64,000 nucleotides of DNA from Verrucomicrobiota bacterium (GCA_016200005.1 JACQFP010000021.1:1-64000); one strand, 5' to 3'; positions 46,131 through 57,506 are shown, counted from the first letter of the stretch. Numbers and translations: made by a program. The notes: generated by a model not told the origin, from the letters alone.

Positions 46131-46985
46131 ATGAACACAACTACACTCGATAAAGAACGGGCCGTCCGCGAAATGGTGCGGGGCGGTTACGCAAAAATTG
46201 CTGAGACAACGTCTGCCGGCTGTTGCAGTCCGGGCGTCTCGTGCTGTGGTTCGCTCTCGCACGACGCCGACAAACTTGCGCGTGAACTCGGCTACTCAGT
46301 CGAGGAACTCAGGTCGCTCCCCGACGGCGCGAACATGGGCCTCTCGTGCGGCAACCCCGCCGCGCTCGCCGCGCTCAAACCCGGTGAAGTGGTGCTCGAC
46401 CTTGGCAGCGGTGGTGGGTTTGACGTTTTCATCGCCGGCCGCAAAGTCGGCGCCCGCGGTCGCGCCATCGGGGTGGACATGACGCCGGAGATGCTCGCCA
46501 AGGCGCGGCGAAACACGGCGAGTTACCGCGAGCAGACCGGCTTGGACAACGTGGAATTCCGCCTCGGCGAAATCGAGCATCTGCCCATCGCGGACAACAG
46601 CGTGGACGCGATCATCTCCAACTGCGTCATCAATCTGTCGCCCGACAAGGCGCAAGTGTGGCGCGAGATTTCCCGTGTGCTCAAGCCCGGCGGACGCGTG
46701 GCGGTGTCGGACATGGCATTGTTGAAGCCGCTGCCCGCGGAAGTGCTCAAGATGGTCGAGGCGCTGGTGGGGTGCGTCGCGGGCGTGGCGCTGGTGACCG
46801 AAACCGGACGCATGGTGCGCGAGGCGGGATTGACGGACATCGTTCTCAAACCCAGGTCGGGCTATGTCGCAGCGATGACGAGTTTTGAAGACCCGCTTTA
46901 CAAAGAGGTTGTGGCGAATCTGCCGCCGGGAACGAAGGCGTCGGATTATGTGACCAGCCTCGAAGTTCAAGCGCGCAAACCGTGA
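46131..46985 (+). CDS. arsM: Arsenite S-adenosylmethionine methyltransferase
   Basis: 284 residues. SAM-binding motif LDLGSGGGFDVFIAG. Arsenite-binding Cys candidates lie in NMGLSCGNP, ISNCVINLSPDK and LVGCVAGV, matching the conserved cysteines of ArsM. An extra Cys-rich N-terminus (AGCCSPGVSCCG) may bind arsenic. It converts As(III) to methylated arsenicals in the cytoplasm. 19 bp after arsR. Confidence 0.93.
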   Translation: MNTTTLDKERAVREMVRGGYAKIAETTSAGCCSPGVSCCGSLSHDADKLARELGYSVEELRSLPDGANMGLSCGNPAALAALKPGEVVLDLGSGGGFDVFIAGRKVGARGRAIGVDMTPEMLAKARRNTASYREQTGLDNVEFRLGEIEHLPIADNSVDAIISNCVINLSPDKAQVWREISRVLKPGGRVAVSDMALLKPLPAEVLKMVEALVGCVAGVALVTETGRMVREAGLTDIVLKPRSGYVAAMTSFEDPLYKEVVANLPPGTKASDYVTSLEVQARKP

Positions 46986-46995
46986 GGCATTTGTT

Positions 46996-47181
46996 GTGGC
47001 CAGCGATTTAGACGATTGGCGAAATGACAAAACAGCGCAGCACTGCGCGCTGATGTTGCTTGCCTACGGCGTCGGACATTGTGCCGTGATCGTCGATGTC
47101 GCCAAGATCGTCTGCGGCATCTTTGTTTTCCTGGGCGGTATTTGGCTGAGCTACGCCTCGCCGCGAACCAATCAACCATGA
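46996..47181 (+). pseudogene. Remnant of a CcdA/ArsG-like membrane permease
   Basis: A 61-codon frame ends LMLLAYGVGHCAVIV, then VCGIFVFLGGIWLSYAS. This matches the last two membrane segments of CcdA/DsbD-like proteins, including the ArsG type found in arsenic operons (YGxGHC...). The N-terminal membrane segments are missing and the start (GTG) is weak. A deletion remnant is more likely than a functional 61-residue protein. Confidence 0.55.
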
Positions 47182-48332
47182 AACGCATTTCCCTCCGCAA
47201 ACTCCTGCCGTGGCTGATTGTGGCCGCAGTCGTCGCCTTCGCCGTCTATCGCCTCAAGTTTAGTCCGATGCCGGTGACGGCTCATACCGTTGCCACCGGA
47301 GAAGTGCGCGCAGAAGTCATGGGCACCGGCACGCTGGAGGCGCGCGTCAAGACCATCATCAGCCCACGCATTCAGGAACGATTGGCTGAAGTCCTCGTGG
47401 ATCAGGGCGACACGGTGAAGTCAGGACAACTTCTCGCCCGCCTCGATGACGCGGAGACCAAGCAACAGGTGGCCATCGCGGAAGCCACGCTCGCTGCTGC
47501 TCGCGCCACAGTCGAAAGGGTGAAATCAGACGAAGCCCGCGCGCAGGCGGTGCTTCAGCAGGCGCAGCTTGACCATCGGCGCTCGACTGAATTGCTCGCC
47601 GGCAAAATCGCCGCGCAAGCCGACTTCGACAAAACATCCGAAGCCTTGCACGTCGCCGAGGCGGACTTGAAGCGCGCTCAATCCACCATTGTGGAAGCCC
47701 AGAGCCAGGTGTTCACCGCCGAAAAGACTTTGCTCTATCAAAAAGAACATCTGGCGTTCACCGAAATGCGCAGCCCCTACGACGGTCTGGTCACGCGCCG
47801 CGACCGCGACCCCGGCGGGATTGTCGTGCCGGGCGCGTCCATTCTGCAACTGGTCGCCACGAATGAAATCTGGGTGTCCGCCTGGGTGGACGAAACGGCG
47901 ATGGCTGGTTTGAAACAAGGGCAGCCCGCGCGCGTCGTCTTCCGCTCCGAGCCGGCGAAAAGTTACGCCGGGGAAGTGGCGCGGCTGGGCCGCGAAGCCG
48001 ATCGCGAGACACGTGAGTTCGTCGTGGACGTGCGCGTGAAGGAATTGTCGGAGAACTGGACGATTGGCCAGCGCGCCGAGGTGTTCATCGAAACCGGACG
48101 GAAAGCCAACGCCATCTTGATGCCGGCGTCTTTTCTCCGCTGGCGCGAAAACAAACCCGGCGTGTTCGTCAACGACCACAGCCGCGCTCGCTGGCGCGGC
48201 GTCACGCAGGGCTTGCGCGGATTGCAGAATGTTGAAGTTACGGAAGGACTGTCCGCCGGCGAACAAATCGTCCAGCCCGTGGAAGGCCAGAAACAGCCGC
48301 TCACTGATGGTCAACGCATCAAAGCGAAATGA
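47178..48332 (+). CDS. HlyD/DevB-like periplasmic adaptor of an ABC exporter
   Basis: About 384 residues from ATG 47178. One N-terminal membrane anchor (LLPWLIVAAVVAFAVYRL), lipoyl halves (IISPRIQERLAEVLVDQGDTV; EMRSPYDGLVTRRDRDPGG), a long coiled-coil hairpin, and a barrel domain. Followed by an FtsX-like permease and an ATPase, the DevB-DevC-DevA order. Located between arsM and ACR3, so it may export an arsenical or protect the envelope. This is inference. Confidence 0.87.
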   Translation: MKRISLRKLLPWLIVAAVVAFAVYRLKFSPMPVTAHTVATGEVRAEVMGTGTLEARVKTIISPRIQERLAEVLVDQGDTVKSGQLLARLDDAETKQQVAIAEATLAAARATVERVKSDEARAQAVLQQAQLDHRRSTELLAGKIAAQADFDKTSEALHVAEADLKRAQSTIVEAQSQVFTAEKTLLYQKEHLAFTEMRSPYDGLVTRRDRDPGGIVVPGASILQLVATNEIWVSAWVDETAMAGLKQGQPARVVFRSEPAKSYAGEVARLGREADRETREFVVDVRVKELSENWTIGQRAEVFIETGRKANAILMPASFLRWRENKPGVFVNDHSRARWRGVTQGLRGLQNVEVTEGLSAGEQIVQPVEGQKQPLTDGQRIKAK

Positions 48333-48367
48333 ATCTCGCTGCACAATATGTCCGCCGGACCGGAGAC

Positions 48368-48483
48368 GTAGCGCAGGCGTCCTCGCCTGCGAGTTCGAGG
48401 GGCGTCCCGCCCCGTGTTTCCGCAACGTCACGTCCTGGCAGCGAGACGCTGCCGGAACTCGCAGGCGGGGACGCCTGCGCTAC
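48368..48483. repeat. 116-bp inverted-repeat element between adaptor and permease genes
   Basis: Outer arms GTAGCGCAGGCGTCCTCGC / complement at the far end (GGGGACGCCTGCGCTAC), with two inner hairpins. Size and layout are like the elements at 10757 and 57769 but with different arm sequence. It lies in the gap just before the permease ATG and could affect its translation. Confidence 0.75.
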
Positions 48484-48492
48484 AAACACGCT

Positions 48493-49704
48493 ATGAACCT
48501 CGCTGTCCGTGATATCCGCCACAATCTGGGCCGCTTCGCCCTCACGACCGTGGGCATCGGCCTGTTGTTGATGATTGTCATGGGCATGGGCGGCATCTAT
48601 CGCGGACTGATTTATGAGGCGACACTGCTCGTGGACCAGGTCGGCGCGGATTTATGGGTCGTGCAAGGCAGCACGCGCGGCCCCTTCGCCGAAGTATCGC
48701 GCATCCCTGCCAACCTCGAAGATCGTGTGCGCGCCATGCCGGGTGTGGCTGGCGCGCGACGTTTCGTCTCGCACACGATTCAACGCGAGCATCGCGGCCA
48801 GCCGTTGCGCATGGTCGTGCAAGGACTCTCGTGGCCCGAGGACAAAGGCGATTGGGTGTCGCTGATTGCCGGTCGCCCGTTGCGTCAGGCACACTACGAA
48901 CTGATTGCCGACCGCTCGCTCGGTTTGCCGCTCGGCGAAAAGTTGAGGCTCGGCAAAGACGTTTACGAGGTCGTCGGCCTGACGCGCGGAATGGTCGGCT
49001 CGGGCGGCGATGGCTTGACGTTCTTCACGGTGAGCGATGCGATGGCCGTCCAGTTCGACGTGCCGGGCGAAGCCACGCGCCTCGAACGCGCCGCGCGCCG
49101 TGCCCGCCTCGAAGACTTGGACCTCGGACGCGTGACGCCGCTTTTGTCAGAACGAGTAGTTGGCCCGGCCAGCGAGTTACCCGCGCTCGCGCCGCCGCAA
49201 GTCAGCGCGGTGCTGGTGACGCTGCGGGAAGGCGCGGACCAGGCTCGCGTGGCCGCGACGCTCGCGACGTGGCCGGACGTGACGGTCTATTCCACCCAAC
49301 AGCAGAAAAATCTCCTGCTCTCCGGCATGGTGGACAAAGCGCGGCGGCAACTGGGCCTGTTCCGCGTTCTCCTGATCATTATTTCCGCCATCATCATGGC
49401 GCTGATCCTCTACACGCTCACACTCGACAAGATTCATGACATCGCCCTGCTGAAACTCATTGGCGCGCGCAACGGCGTCATCATTGGATTGATTCTCCAA
49501 CAGGCGTTGCTCATGGGCGCGCTGGGCTACGGACTCGCGTGGTGGTTGGGGCAATACGCCTTCCCGCGCTTCCCGCGTCTCGTCGTCATCGAGACGCCCG
49601 ACCTGCTGATGCTCGCCGGCATTGTGCTCGCAATTTCCGCGCTCGCCAGCCTGCTTGGTATCGGCAAGGCCATGAGCGTTGAGCCGAACAAGGTTTTGTC
49701 GTGA
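48493..49704 (+). CDS. FtsX-like ABC permease (DevC type)
   Basis: 403 residues from ATG 48493 (MNLAVRDIRHNLGRFALTTV). TM1, a large periplasmic MacB-like domain (LVDQVGADLWVVQGSTRGPF), then three C-terminal membrane segments (LLIIISAIIMALILYTLTLD, ALLKLIGARNGVIIGLIL). The upstream in-frame extension is translated repeat sequence and was excluded. The stop overlaps the ATPase start (TGATG). Confidence 0.88.
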   Translation: MNLAVRDIRHNLGRFALTTVGIGLLLMIVMGMGGIYRGLIYEATLLVDQVGADLWVVQGSTRGPFAEVSRIPANLEDRVRAMPGVAGARRFVSHTIQREHRGQPLRMVVQGLSWPEDKGDWVSLIAGRPLRQAHYELIADRSLGLPLGEKLRLGKDVYEVVGLTRGMVGSGGDGLTFFTVSDAMAVQFDVPGEATRLERAARRARLEDLDLGRVTPLLSERVVGPASELPALAPPQVSAVLVTLREGADQARVAATLATWPDVTVYSTQQQKNLLLSGMVDKARRQLGLFRVLLIIISAIIMALILYTLTLDKIHDIALLKLIGARNGVIIGLILQQALLMGALGYGLAWWLGQYAFPRFPRLVVIETPDLLMLAGIVLAISALASLLGIGKAMSVEPNKVLS

Positions 49705-50416
49705 TGAAGACGAACGATTCCAACGCGCCCGCCATCGTGGCCGAAAACCTCACGAAGGTTTATGGCAGCGGCAACACCGAAGTCGTGGCCATGAAGGATG
49801 TCTCGCTGCGCGTAGCGCGCGGTGAAGTCATCGCGCTGCTTGGCCCGAGTGGCGCGGGCAAGTCCACGCTACTCACTGCGATTGGCCTCATCAACCCGCC
49901 CACCGCTGGCCGCATCCACATCGGCGGCGAATTGGTCATGGAGGCGGACGAGGCCAAAGTGGACTTGCGTGCATTTCGCCGCCGCCATCTCGGCTTCGTT
50001 TTCCAAAAAGCGAATCTGATTCCGTTCCTCAACGCGGTGGAGAATGTGCAAGTGGCGCTGGAGATCAACGACGCTTCCCCGCGCGCCGCGCACAAACGCG
50101 CCATGGAACTGCTGGACTACCTTGGCGTCGCGGATCGCGCCAAATATTTGCCCGATGCGCTTTCCGGCGGCCAGCAGCAACGCGTGGCGGTAGCCCGCGC
50201 TCTGGCCAATGAGCCAAGCCTCATTCTTGCCGACGAACCGACCGCCGCGCTCGACAGCCATCGGGGACGGCAGGTGATGGAGTTGTTTGCCAAGGTCGCG
50301 CATGAACGCGGCGCGGCGGTGCTGGTCGTCACCCACGACCAACGCTCGCTCGACGTTTTTGACCGAACTTTCGAGATGGAGGACGGTGAATTGAGACCTG
50401 AACGAAACAAGACGAA

Positions 50417-50420
<4 letters not shown>
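49704..50420 (+). CDS. ABC exporter ATPase (LolD/MacB/DevA type)
   Basis: About 238 residues. Walker [10 protein letters not shown], signature [15 protein letters not shown], Walker [14 protein letters not shown], switch His VVTHDQRS. Works with the preceding permease and adaptor. Its last bases overlap the ACR3 start (ATGA), tying the exporter to arsenic resistance in one transcript. Confidence 0.93.
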
Positions 50421-51502
<1,082 letters not shown>

Positions 51503-51591
51503 AACAGCAAACGTCCAACATCCAAACGTCCCAACACACGCACCCTCGATGTTCGAGTTTTGATGTTGAGTATTGAATGTATCCCCAACCC

Positions 51592-52050
51592 ATGAAGCCC
51601 ACAGTTCTGATTCTCTGCACCGGCAACTCCTGCCGCAGTCAAATGGCGGAAGGAATTTTGCGGGCCGCAGCCGGCGATCTCGTCAATGTGCAAAGCGCCG
51701 GCAGCCAGCCCGCTGGCTTCATTCATCCGCTCGCCCTCAAAGTCATGGCCGAAATCGGCATTGATATCTCCGGCCACCGCTCGAAGCACATGAACGAATT
51801 CCTGTCGCGGCCGGTCAATACGGTCATTACGGTTTGCGGTCATGCAGACCAGGCTTGCCCAATTTTTCCCGGTCAGGTAAACCGTAACCATTGGGAATTC
51901 GACGACCCGGCCAGGGCCGAAGGCAGCGAAGAACTAAGGCTCGCGGAGTTCCGGCGCGTGCGGGACGAAATCCGCCGCCTGTTCGAGGCATACGCGGCGA
52001 GGCTGCGGTCAGGTATTGAGTCGGCAAACAACAATGAGGCCAGCGCGTAG
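51592..52050 (+). CDS. arsC: Arsenate reductase, low-molecular-weight phosphatase type
   Basis: About 152 residues from ATG 51592 (MKPTVLILCTGNSCRSQMAE), with ATG 51577 as alternative. P-loop CTGNSCRS with nucleophile Cys, then TVCGHADQACPIFPG, which supplies the two relay cysteines of thioredoxin-coupled ArsC. Reduces As(V) to As(III) for ACR3 and ArsM. A low-complexity stretch (51508-51575) with CAACATCCAAAC-like repeats separates it from acr3. Confidence 0.94.
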   Translation: MKPTVLILCTGNSCRSQMAEGILRAAAGDLVNVQSAGSQPAGFIHPLALKVMAEIGIDISGHRSKHMNEFLSRPVNTVITVCGHADQACPIFPGQVNRNHWEFDDPARAEGSEELRLAEFRRVRDEIRRLFEAYAARLRSGIESANNNEASA

Positions 52051-52053
52051 AGC

Positions 52054-53268
52054 ATGAAAGCAAAGAATAAATCCAGGTCGGCGAAAACCATCGCCATAAT
52101 AGCCGCGATGGCCGGAGTTGCCGGGTTGCTGCTGTATGCCGCAACGGGACTATCCGGGCGCAAAACGGACACCACCGTCGCTGTAAGCCCAACCCCACCG
52201 CCCAGCACCGCAACGTCGCCGCAACCGACAATTCCGGGATCGGTGCCGGTCCAGCCTTTGCTCTCAGCAGCGAGCGGCGTGTCGCCTGCCACCGTTGCGT
52301 CCGGACCGAGGATCCGGTTTGCAACTCCAGAGTTTGATTTTGGCAGAGTGAACGGCGGCGATGTGGTCAAACACGAATTCTTCTTCACCAACGTGGGCAA
52401 CCAAATGTTGGAAATCAGCAACGTGCAACCGACTTGCGGCTGCACAGCGGCGGGCGAGTGGTCGCGAACGGTGGCGCCGGGCAAGAGCGGCTCCATTCCC
52501 ATCCAGTTCAACAGCGGCAGTTACAGCGGCCCGGTTGAAAAGTCCATTACTGTGACCTGTAATGACCCCACCCAGCCCGCCGTGAACCTCCAGATCAAAT
52601 GCAACATTTGGCGGCCGGTGGAAGTTTCCCCGCAGTTCGCGGTCATCATGGTCACGTCCGAATCGCCGTCCAATGCGACGACGGTGCGCATCCTCAACAA
52701 CGTGAATGAGCCGCTCACCGTCTCCAATCCGGAAAGCAACAACCGCCTCTTCACCGCCCAACTTAAGACCAACCAACCTGGCAAGGAGTTTGAGTTGATC
52801 ATTAGCACTGTGCCGCCATTGGAAGGTGCGAATATGCAAGGGCAGATCTCCTTGAAGACCTCTTCGACCAACACGCCAGTCATCAGCGTCACCGCCCTGG
52901 CAAACATGCAGAAGGTGATCGAGACGGGGCCACCCCAGATCATCCTTCCCGCGGCTCCGCTGACGGGCAACGTGATTTCCAAGGTCTCCATCATCAACAA
53001 CGGGACGAACGTCATGGTACTTACTGACCCGGCAGTAAACGCCAAGGGAGTGGATATCCAGATAAAAGAGTTCCTTCCTGGCCGCCAGTTCATCGCCACC
53101 CTCACGTTCCCGGAGGGATTTGAGATTGGTCGCGATGAGAAAGTCGAGTTCAGCGTCAAATCGAATCATCCACAATTTCCGCTCATCAAATTCCCGGTCT
53201 TGCAACCACCGCGTCCCGCTCCGGTCGCAGTGCCAGCGCCGGGACAACCCAAAGCAGCTGGACCATGA
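52054..53268 (+). CDS. Secreted DUF1573 protein
   Basis: 404 residues. N-terminal membrane anchor (IAIIAAMAGVAGLLLYAATG), a Pro/Thr/Ser-rich linker, then DUF1573 (IRFATPEFDFGRVNGGDVV, NVQPTCGCTAAGEWSRTV, an Ig-like fold with the typical CGC). Two more Ig-like segments follow (SNATTVRILNNVNEPLTV; GNVISKVSIINNGTNVMVL). Function unknown; proteins of this type are common in Bacteroidetes, Planctomycetes and Verrucomicrobia. Four bp after arsC, so probably co-transcribed. Confidence 0.82.
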   Translation: MKAKNKSRSAKTIAIIAAMAGVAGLLLYAATGLSGRKTDTTVAVSPTPPPSTATSPQPTIPGSVPVQPLLSAASGVSPATVASGPRIRFATPEFDFGRVNGGDVVKHEFFFTNVGNQMLEISNVQPTCGCTAAGEWSRTVAPGKSGSIPIQFNSGSYSGPVEKSITVTCNDPTQPAVNLQIKCNIWRPVEVSPQFAVIMVTSESPSNATTVRILNNVNEPLTVSNPESNNRLFTAQLKTNQPGKEFELIISTVPPLEGANMQGQISLKTSSTNTPVISVTALANMQKVIETGPPQIILPAAPLTGNVISKVSIINNGTNVMVLTDPAVNAKGVDIQIKEFLPGRQFIATLTFPEGFEIGRDEKVEFSVKSNHPQFPLIKFPVLQPPRPAPVAVPAPGQPKAAGP

Positions 53269-53280
53269 CAGACCCAAAGC

Positions 53281-53413
53281 ACCAAGCACCAAACTCCAAC
53301 ATCCAGAGAAATTCCAAACATCATATCTAATGCGAATGGCTCACGAAGTTTTGTGTTTGGTGTTTGAAATTTGAAGTTTCTCTGGAGCTTGGATGTTGGT
53401 GCTTGGAGCTTGG
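53281..53413. repeat. Low-complexity inverted repeat (CACCAAGC / GCTTGGTG type)
   Basis: Left arm AGCACCAAACTCCAACATCC pairs with right-hand CTTGGATGTTGGTGCTTGG; TTTGAAATTTGAAG lies in the right arm. A related fragment precedes arsC (51508-51575). Between the DUF1573 gene and the phoB promoter it may act as a transcription barrier. No gene is supported on either strand. Confidence 0.65.
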
Positions 53414-53419
53414 TGAACT

Positions 53420-53459
53420 TCGTCACCCATTCGTCACAATTCCGTCACCCGTTCGTTGC
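53420..53459 (+). promoter_or_regulatory. Pho-box-like array upstream of phoB
   Basis: Four heptamers exactly 11 bp apart: TCGTCAC (53420), TCGTCAC (53431), CCGTCAC (53442), TCGTTGC (53453). The array ends 45 bp before the phoB GTG, nearly the same distance as at the porin. Indicates autoregulation by PhoB. Confidence 0.75.
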
Positions 53460-53504
53460 CCGGTTTGAATTGTTTCACTGCTCGTCGCGTGCTATTTCAA
53501 AACC

Positions 53505-54188
53505 GTGAAGCAGAAGATTCTCGTGGTGGATGACGAACCGGATGCCGTCGAGTTGATTGAATTCAACTTGAAGGCCGCGGGCTTTGAAGTCACGACCGCC
53601 GCCGATGGCGAGGCGGCATTGAAGCAAGCCCGCTCGATCTTGCCGGCATTGATCATATTGGATTTGATGTTGCCGGAAGTGGACGGATTGGAGGTCTGCA
53701 AAATATTGCGCCGCGATCAGCGGACCTCGGCCATTCCCATCATCATGCTCACCGCCAAGGCCGCAGAGATCGACCGCGTGCTCGGTTTGGAACTGGGTGC
53801 GGATGATTACGTGACCAAACCCTTCAGCCCGCGCGAACTGGTGTTGCGGGTGAAAAAAATCCTGCAGCGCGGCCAGAGCACCAAGGAAAAAACCGAACGC
53901 ATTCTCTTGGGAGAACTGTGCGTTGATATTCCCCGACACCAGGCCAGCATGAAGGGCAAGCCGATTGAACTGACCGCCACCGAGTTCAAGTTGTTGACCG
54001 TGCTCGTGCAACGGCGTGGGCGCGTCCAGTCCCGCGAACAACTGCTCAAGGACGTCTGGGACTACGACCGCCTAATCGACACCCGCACCGTCGATACGCA
54101 CATGCGGCGGTTGCGGGAGAAGCTCGGCCCGGCCGCGAAATATCTCGATACCGTTCGCGGGGTCGGTTATCGGTTTGTGGAGGAATGA
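53505..54188 (+). CDS. phoB: OmpR/PhoB-family response regulator
   Basis: 227 residues from GTG 53505. Receiver domain with the phosphoacceptor Asp53 in LIILDLMLPEVDG, Thr in IIMLTAKAAE and Lys in DDYVTKPFSP. C-terminal winged helix (LTATEFKLLTVLVQRRGRV, TVDTHMRRLREKLG, TVRGVGYRFVEE). Paired with the histidine kinase downstream and near pst/phoU, so PhoB is a well-supported name. Preceded by four phased TCGTCAC repeats. Confidence 0.93.
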   Translation: MKQKILVVDDEPDAVELIEFNLKAAGFEVTTAADGEAALKQARSILPALIILDLMLPEVDGLEVCKILRRDQRTSAIPIIMLTAKAAEIDRVLGLELGADDYVTKPFSPRELVLRVKKILQRGQSTKEKTERILLGELCVDIPRHQASMKGKPIELTATEFKLLTVLVQRRGRVQSREQLLKDVWDYDRLIDTRTVDTHMRRLREKLGPAAKYLDTVRGVGYRFVEE

Positions 54189-54267
54189 TTCCTCAGCGAT
54201 CAACCGTCCAACCCTTCGCGCATGGCTGGCGATGCATGGTCAATCTTGAATTGAACCCACTCGGCGC

Positions 54268-55446
54268 ATGTGGCCTTTGTTAATCGCATTTCTCCTCGTT
54301 GCCACGGTGGCGCTGCACTTCTGGTGGCAGCGCCGCTACGAACGCTTGCGCGCACAACAACTGGAGCAAGAGCGCGCGCTCGAAGTCGTGCGTACGCAGC
54401 ACGAACAGGTTTTCGCCCAAAGACAGGCGCAACAATCGGCCTTGTTCGACAGCATGACGGAAGGCGTGCTGGTTTTGGATGCCGCCGGTCGGATTCAATT
54501 GGTCAATCAATCGCTGCAACGGCTGTTCGCCTTGACGGCCGATGTCCGGGGACAAACGATCATGGAAGCCTTCCGCCAGCAGGAATTGGCAACGTTGGTG
54601 AACCGTTTGCCCCACGAACAAACCGTGCAGGGTTATGAACTGGAACTTCCGGGATTGAACCCACGCGGGTTGGAGATCAACGCTACCGCCTTCCGCGACT
54701 CGAACGGAAACCCGCAAGGCTCGATGCTGGTCGTTCACGACTTGACCCGCCTTCGCCAACTGGAAAACACCCGCCGCGAATTCGTCGCCAACGTCAGCCA
54801 CGAACTGCGCACGCCCCTCTCGCTCATCAAAGGTTTTGTCGAAACCCTGATCGACGGCGCGAAGAATGATCCGGAAACCGCCAACCGCTTCTTGCAAACC
54901 ATCGAGAAGCATACGAACCGGCTCACCTACTTGATCGAAGACCTGCTCACGATTTCCCGATTGGAAAGCGGCCAGATCGTCATGAACCGGCACCCGGTTG
55001 ATTTGCGGGAAGAGGCCGCGCGCGTCATGGATGATCTGCAAGCGCGCGCAGCAGAAAGAAAAGTTACGTTGGAGAACCTGGTGCCTGCCGGTTTGACGGC
55101 GCAGGCCGACGCTGATCGTTTGCAACAAGTGCTGTTCAATCTCATTGAAAACGCCATCAAATATGGACGGGACGCAGGCCGCGTGAGCGTCGGCGGAAAA
55201 CCACGTTCGGAAACGGAAGTGGAACTTTGGGTGCGAGATGACGGGCCAGGCATTCCGACAGCGGCCCGCGAGCGCGTGTTCGAGCGTTTCTATCGCGTCG
55301 ATCGTGCGCGTTCCGCCGAAACCGGCGGCACCGGTCTCGGGTTGTCCATCGTGAAACACATTATTCAGGCGCACGGCGGCGAAGTTGGCGTGAAGAGTGA
55401 ACCCGGAACCGGGACAAATTTCTTCTTCACGCTGCCAAGGAATTGA
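54268..55446 (+). CDS. phoR: PhoR-like sensor histidine kinase
   Basis: 392 residues. One N-terminal membrane helix ([20 protein letters not shown]), a coiled coil, and a PAS domain ([20 protein letters not shown]). HisKA with [14 protein letters not shown] (His178) and HATPase_c ([35 protein letters not shown]) follow. PAS plus minimal transmembrane region is typical of PhoR. Responds to Pst/PhoU and phosphorylates PhoB. Confidence 0.92.
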   Translation: MWPLLIAFLLVATVALHFWWQRRYERLRAQQLEQERALEVVRTQHEQVFAQRQAQQSALFDSMTEGVLVLDAAGRIQLVNQSLQRLFALTADVRGQTIMEAFRQQELATLVNRLPHEQTVQGYELELPGLNPRGLEINATAFRDSNGNPQGSMLVVHDLTRLRQLENTRREFVANVSHELRTPLSLIKGFVETLIDGAKNDPETANRFLQTIEKHTNRLTYLIEDLLTISRLESGQIVMNRHPVDLREEAARVMDDLQARAAERKVTLENLVPAGLTAQADADRLQQVLFNLIENAIKYGRDAGRVSVGGKPRSETEVELWVRDDGPGIPTAARERVFERFYRVDRARSAETGGTGLGLSIVKHIIQAHGGEVGVKSEPGTGTNFFFTLPRN

Positions 55447-55516
55447 AGGGCCGCTTGCCGCCGCCCCGCTTTCTGCGTGTGCATCGCTTCAAGGTGTGGC
55501 AGCATTCGTGTCACCT

Positions 55517-57496
55517 ATGACTGAGACTGACGACCTCTTGCGCGCTGCCAGTGCGGAGATTTATCAGGTTCAAACCCGCGCGGCCGGCCCGATCGGCCGG
55601 ATTCCCCTCACCGAAGAAATACTGCGCGCGAGCCCGAGCGGCGACCTGTTTGGCCTCACTCAAAATGCCGGGATGGGCTGGAATCCGAGTGAGGCGGGTC
55701 GCAAACAATTCCTGATTCTCAGCACGCAAGGCGGCATCCGCGCGCCGGACGGACAACCCATCGCGCTTGGCTATCACACTGGGCATTGGGAAATCGGAAT
55801 GCTGGTTCAAGCGGCGGCGAAAGAGTTGCGTGCCCTCGGTGTGATTCCGTTTGCCGCTTATTGCTCTGACCCTTGCGATGGCCGCACTCAAGGAACTCCC
55901 GGCATGTTCGACAGTCTGCCATACCGCAACGACGCTGCACTGATTTTCCGCCGACTCATTCGTTCGTTGCCTCAACGCGCGGGCGTTATCGGCGTCGCAA
56001 CGTGCGACAAAGGTCTTCCCGCAATGATGATGGCGCTGGCAGCGATGCATGATTTGCCGTGTGTGCTCGTGCCAGGTGGTGTCACGTTGCCGCCGGAACA
56101 CGGCGAAGACGCAGGCACAATTCAAACTATTGGTGCGCGCTTTGCGCACGGTTTGATTTCGTTGCAGGAAGCTGCCGACCTCGCGTGTCGCGCCTGTGCT
56201 ACACCCGGTGGCGGTTGCCAATTTCTCGGCACAGCGGCCACGGCACAAGTTGTTGGTGAAGCGCTCGGCATGTCACTGCCACATTCCGCGCTCGCGCCGT
56301 CAGGGCAACCGGTCTGGCTTGATATGGCCACGCGGTCGGCGCGCGCCGTTCATCAGCTCGAAGCGCGGAAGCGAACGATGCGCGACATTCTCACGCCCGC
56401 CAGCATCCGCAACGCGATGGCCGTCCACGCCGCCTTCGGTGGCTCGACGAATCTGGTCTTACACCTGCCGGCCATCGCTCATGCGGCGGGCTTGGCGCGG
56501 CCGACGGTGGACGATTGGATTGCGGTCAACCGTCAGACGCCGCGCATTGTCGATGTGCTGCCGAATGGACCGACGCACCATCCGACGGTCCGTGTTTTTC
56601 TGGCGGGTGGAGTGCCGGAAGTCATGTTGCACTTGCGGCGACTTGGGTTGTTGGACACCAGCGTTTCAACAGTTGCGGGTCAAACGCTGGATGAAATTTT
56701 GGATTGGTGGGAAAAGTCGGGGCGACGCTTACGCTTCCGGGAGATATTGCGACAGCAGGATGGCATTGATCCCGACGAAGTCATCATGTCGCCGGAAAAG
56801 GCGCGCGCCCGAGGTCTTACTAGCACCGTGACTTTTCCACGCGGCAATCTTGCGCCCGAGGGGTCGATCATCAAGAGCACGGCGATAGACCCGTCGCTCG
56901 CTGATGCCGATGGTATTTGCCGCAAGGAAGGTCCGGCGCGGCTGTTCTTTCGCGAGAAGGACGCGATCGCCGCCATCAAGCAGGGCCGTATCAAAGCGGG
57001 TGATGTGATGGTGTTGATCGGGCGCGGGCCGCTTGGCAGCGGGATGGAAGAGACGTATCAAGTTACTTCCGCTCTCAAGCATTTGCCCTTTGGGAAAGAT
57101 GTGGCGTTGATCACCGACGCTCGTTTCTCCGGTGTTTCAACCGGCGTGTGCATTGGACATGTTGGCCCGGAAGCCCTGGCCGGCGGGCCGGTTGGCAAAT
57201 TGCGTGAAGGCGACATCATCCGGATTGTGATTGATCGTCAACGGCTGGAAGGAAGCGTGGATTTTGTGGGTGAAGCCGGTCACCATTTCATGCCGGAGGA
57301 AGGCGCGGAAATTCTAGCGAGGCGGACGGCGAACGAAAACCTGTCCCCCGATCCCGGTGTGCCGGATGACACCCGGCTGTGGGCCGCGCTGCAACGCGCC
57401 GGGGGCGGCACGTGGGGCGGCTGCGTCTATGACGTTGACCGGATTCTTGAATTGCTTGACGCCGGACGAGAGGCGCTTGCCAATAACAATCGATAA
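55517..57496 (+). CDS. YjhG/YagF-type D-xylonate (sugar acid) dehydratase
   Basis: About 659 residues from ATG 55517 ([20 protein letters not shown]); the in-frame extension to 55397 overlaps phoR. IlvD/Edd family. Fe-S ligand candidates lie in [35 protein letters not shown] and [14 protein letters not shown]. Length and the ends ([30 protein letters not shown]) match the YjhG/YagF branch. It removes water from D-xylonate or a related aldonate to give a 2-keto-3-deoxy acid. No aldolase or transporter gene is adjacent. Confidence 0.88.
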   Translation: MTETDDLLRAASAEIYQVQTRAAGPIGRIPLTEEILRASPSGDLFGLTQNAGMGWNPSEAGRKQFLILSTQGGIRAPDGQPIALGYHTGHWEIGMLVQAAAKELRALGVIPFAAYCSDPCDGRTQGTPGMFDSLPYRNDAALIFRRLIRSLPQRAGVIGVATCDKGLPAMMMALAAMHDLPCVLVPGGVTLPPEHGEDAGTIQTIGARFAHGLISLQEAADLACRACATPGGGCQFLGTAATAQVVGEALGMSLPHSALAPSGQPVWLDMATRSARAVHQLEARKRTMRDILTPASIRNAMAVHAAFGGSTNLVLHLPAIAHAAGLARPTVDDWIAVNRQTPRIVDVLPNGPTHHPTVRVFLAGGVPEVMLHLRRLGLLDTSVSTVAGQTLDEILDWWEKSGRRLRFREILRQQDGIDPDEVIMSPEKARARGLTSTVTFPRGNLAPEGSIIKSTAIDPSLADADGICRKEGPARLFFREKDAIAAIKQGRIKAGDVMVLIGRGPLGSGMEETYQVTSALKHLPFGKDVALITDARFSGVSTGVCIGHVGPEALAGGPVGKLREGDIIRIVIDRQRLEGSVDFVGEAGHHFMPEEGAEILARRTANENLSPDPGVPDDTRLWAALQRAGGGTWGGCVYDVDRILELLDAGREALANNNR

Positions 57497-57506
57497 GATA
57501 CAAACC

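Noticed and set aside
53166-53426. Minus-strand reading frame (MTKFTKLQAPTSKLQ...)
   Set aside because: It is translated low-complexity inverted repeat and runs antisense into the DUF1573 gene.
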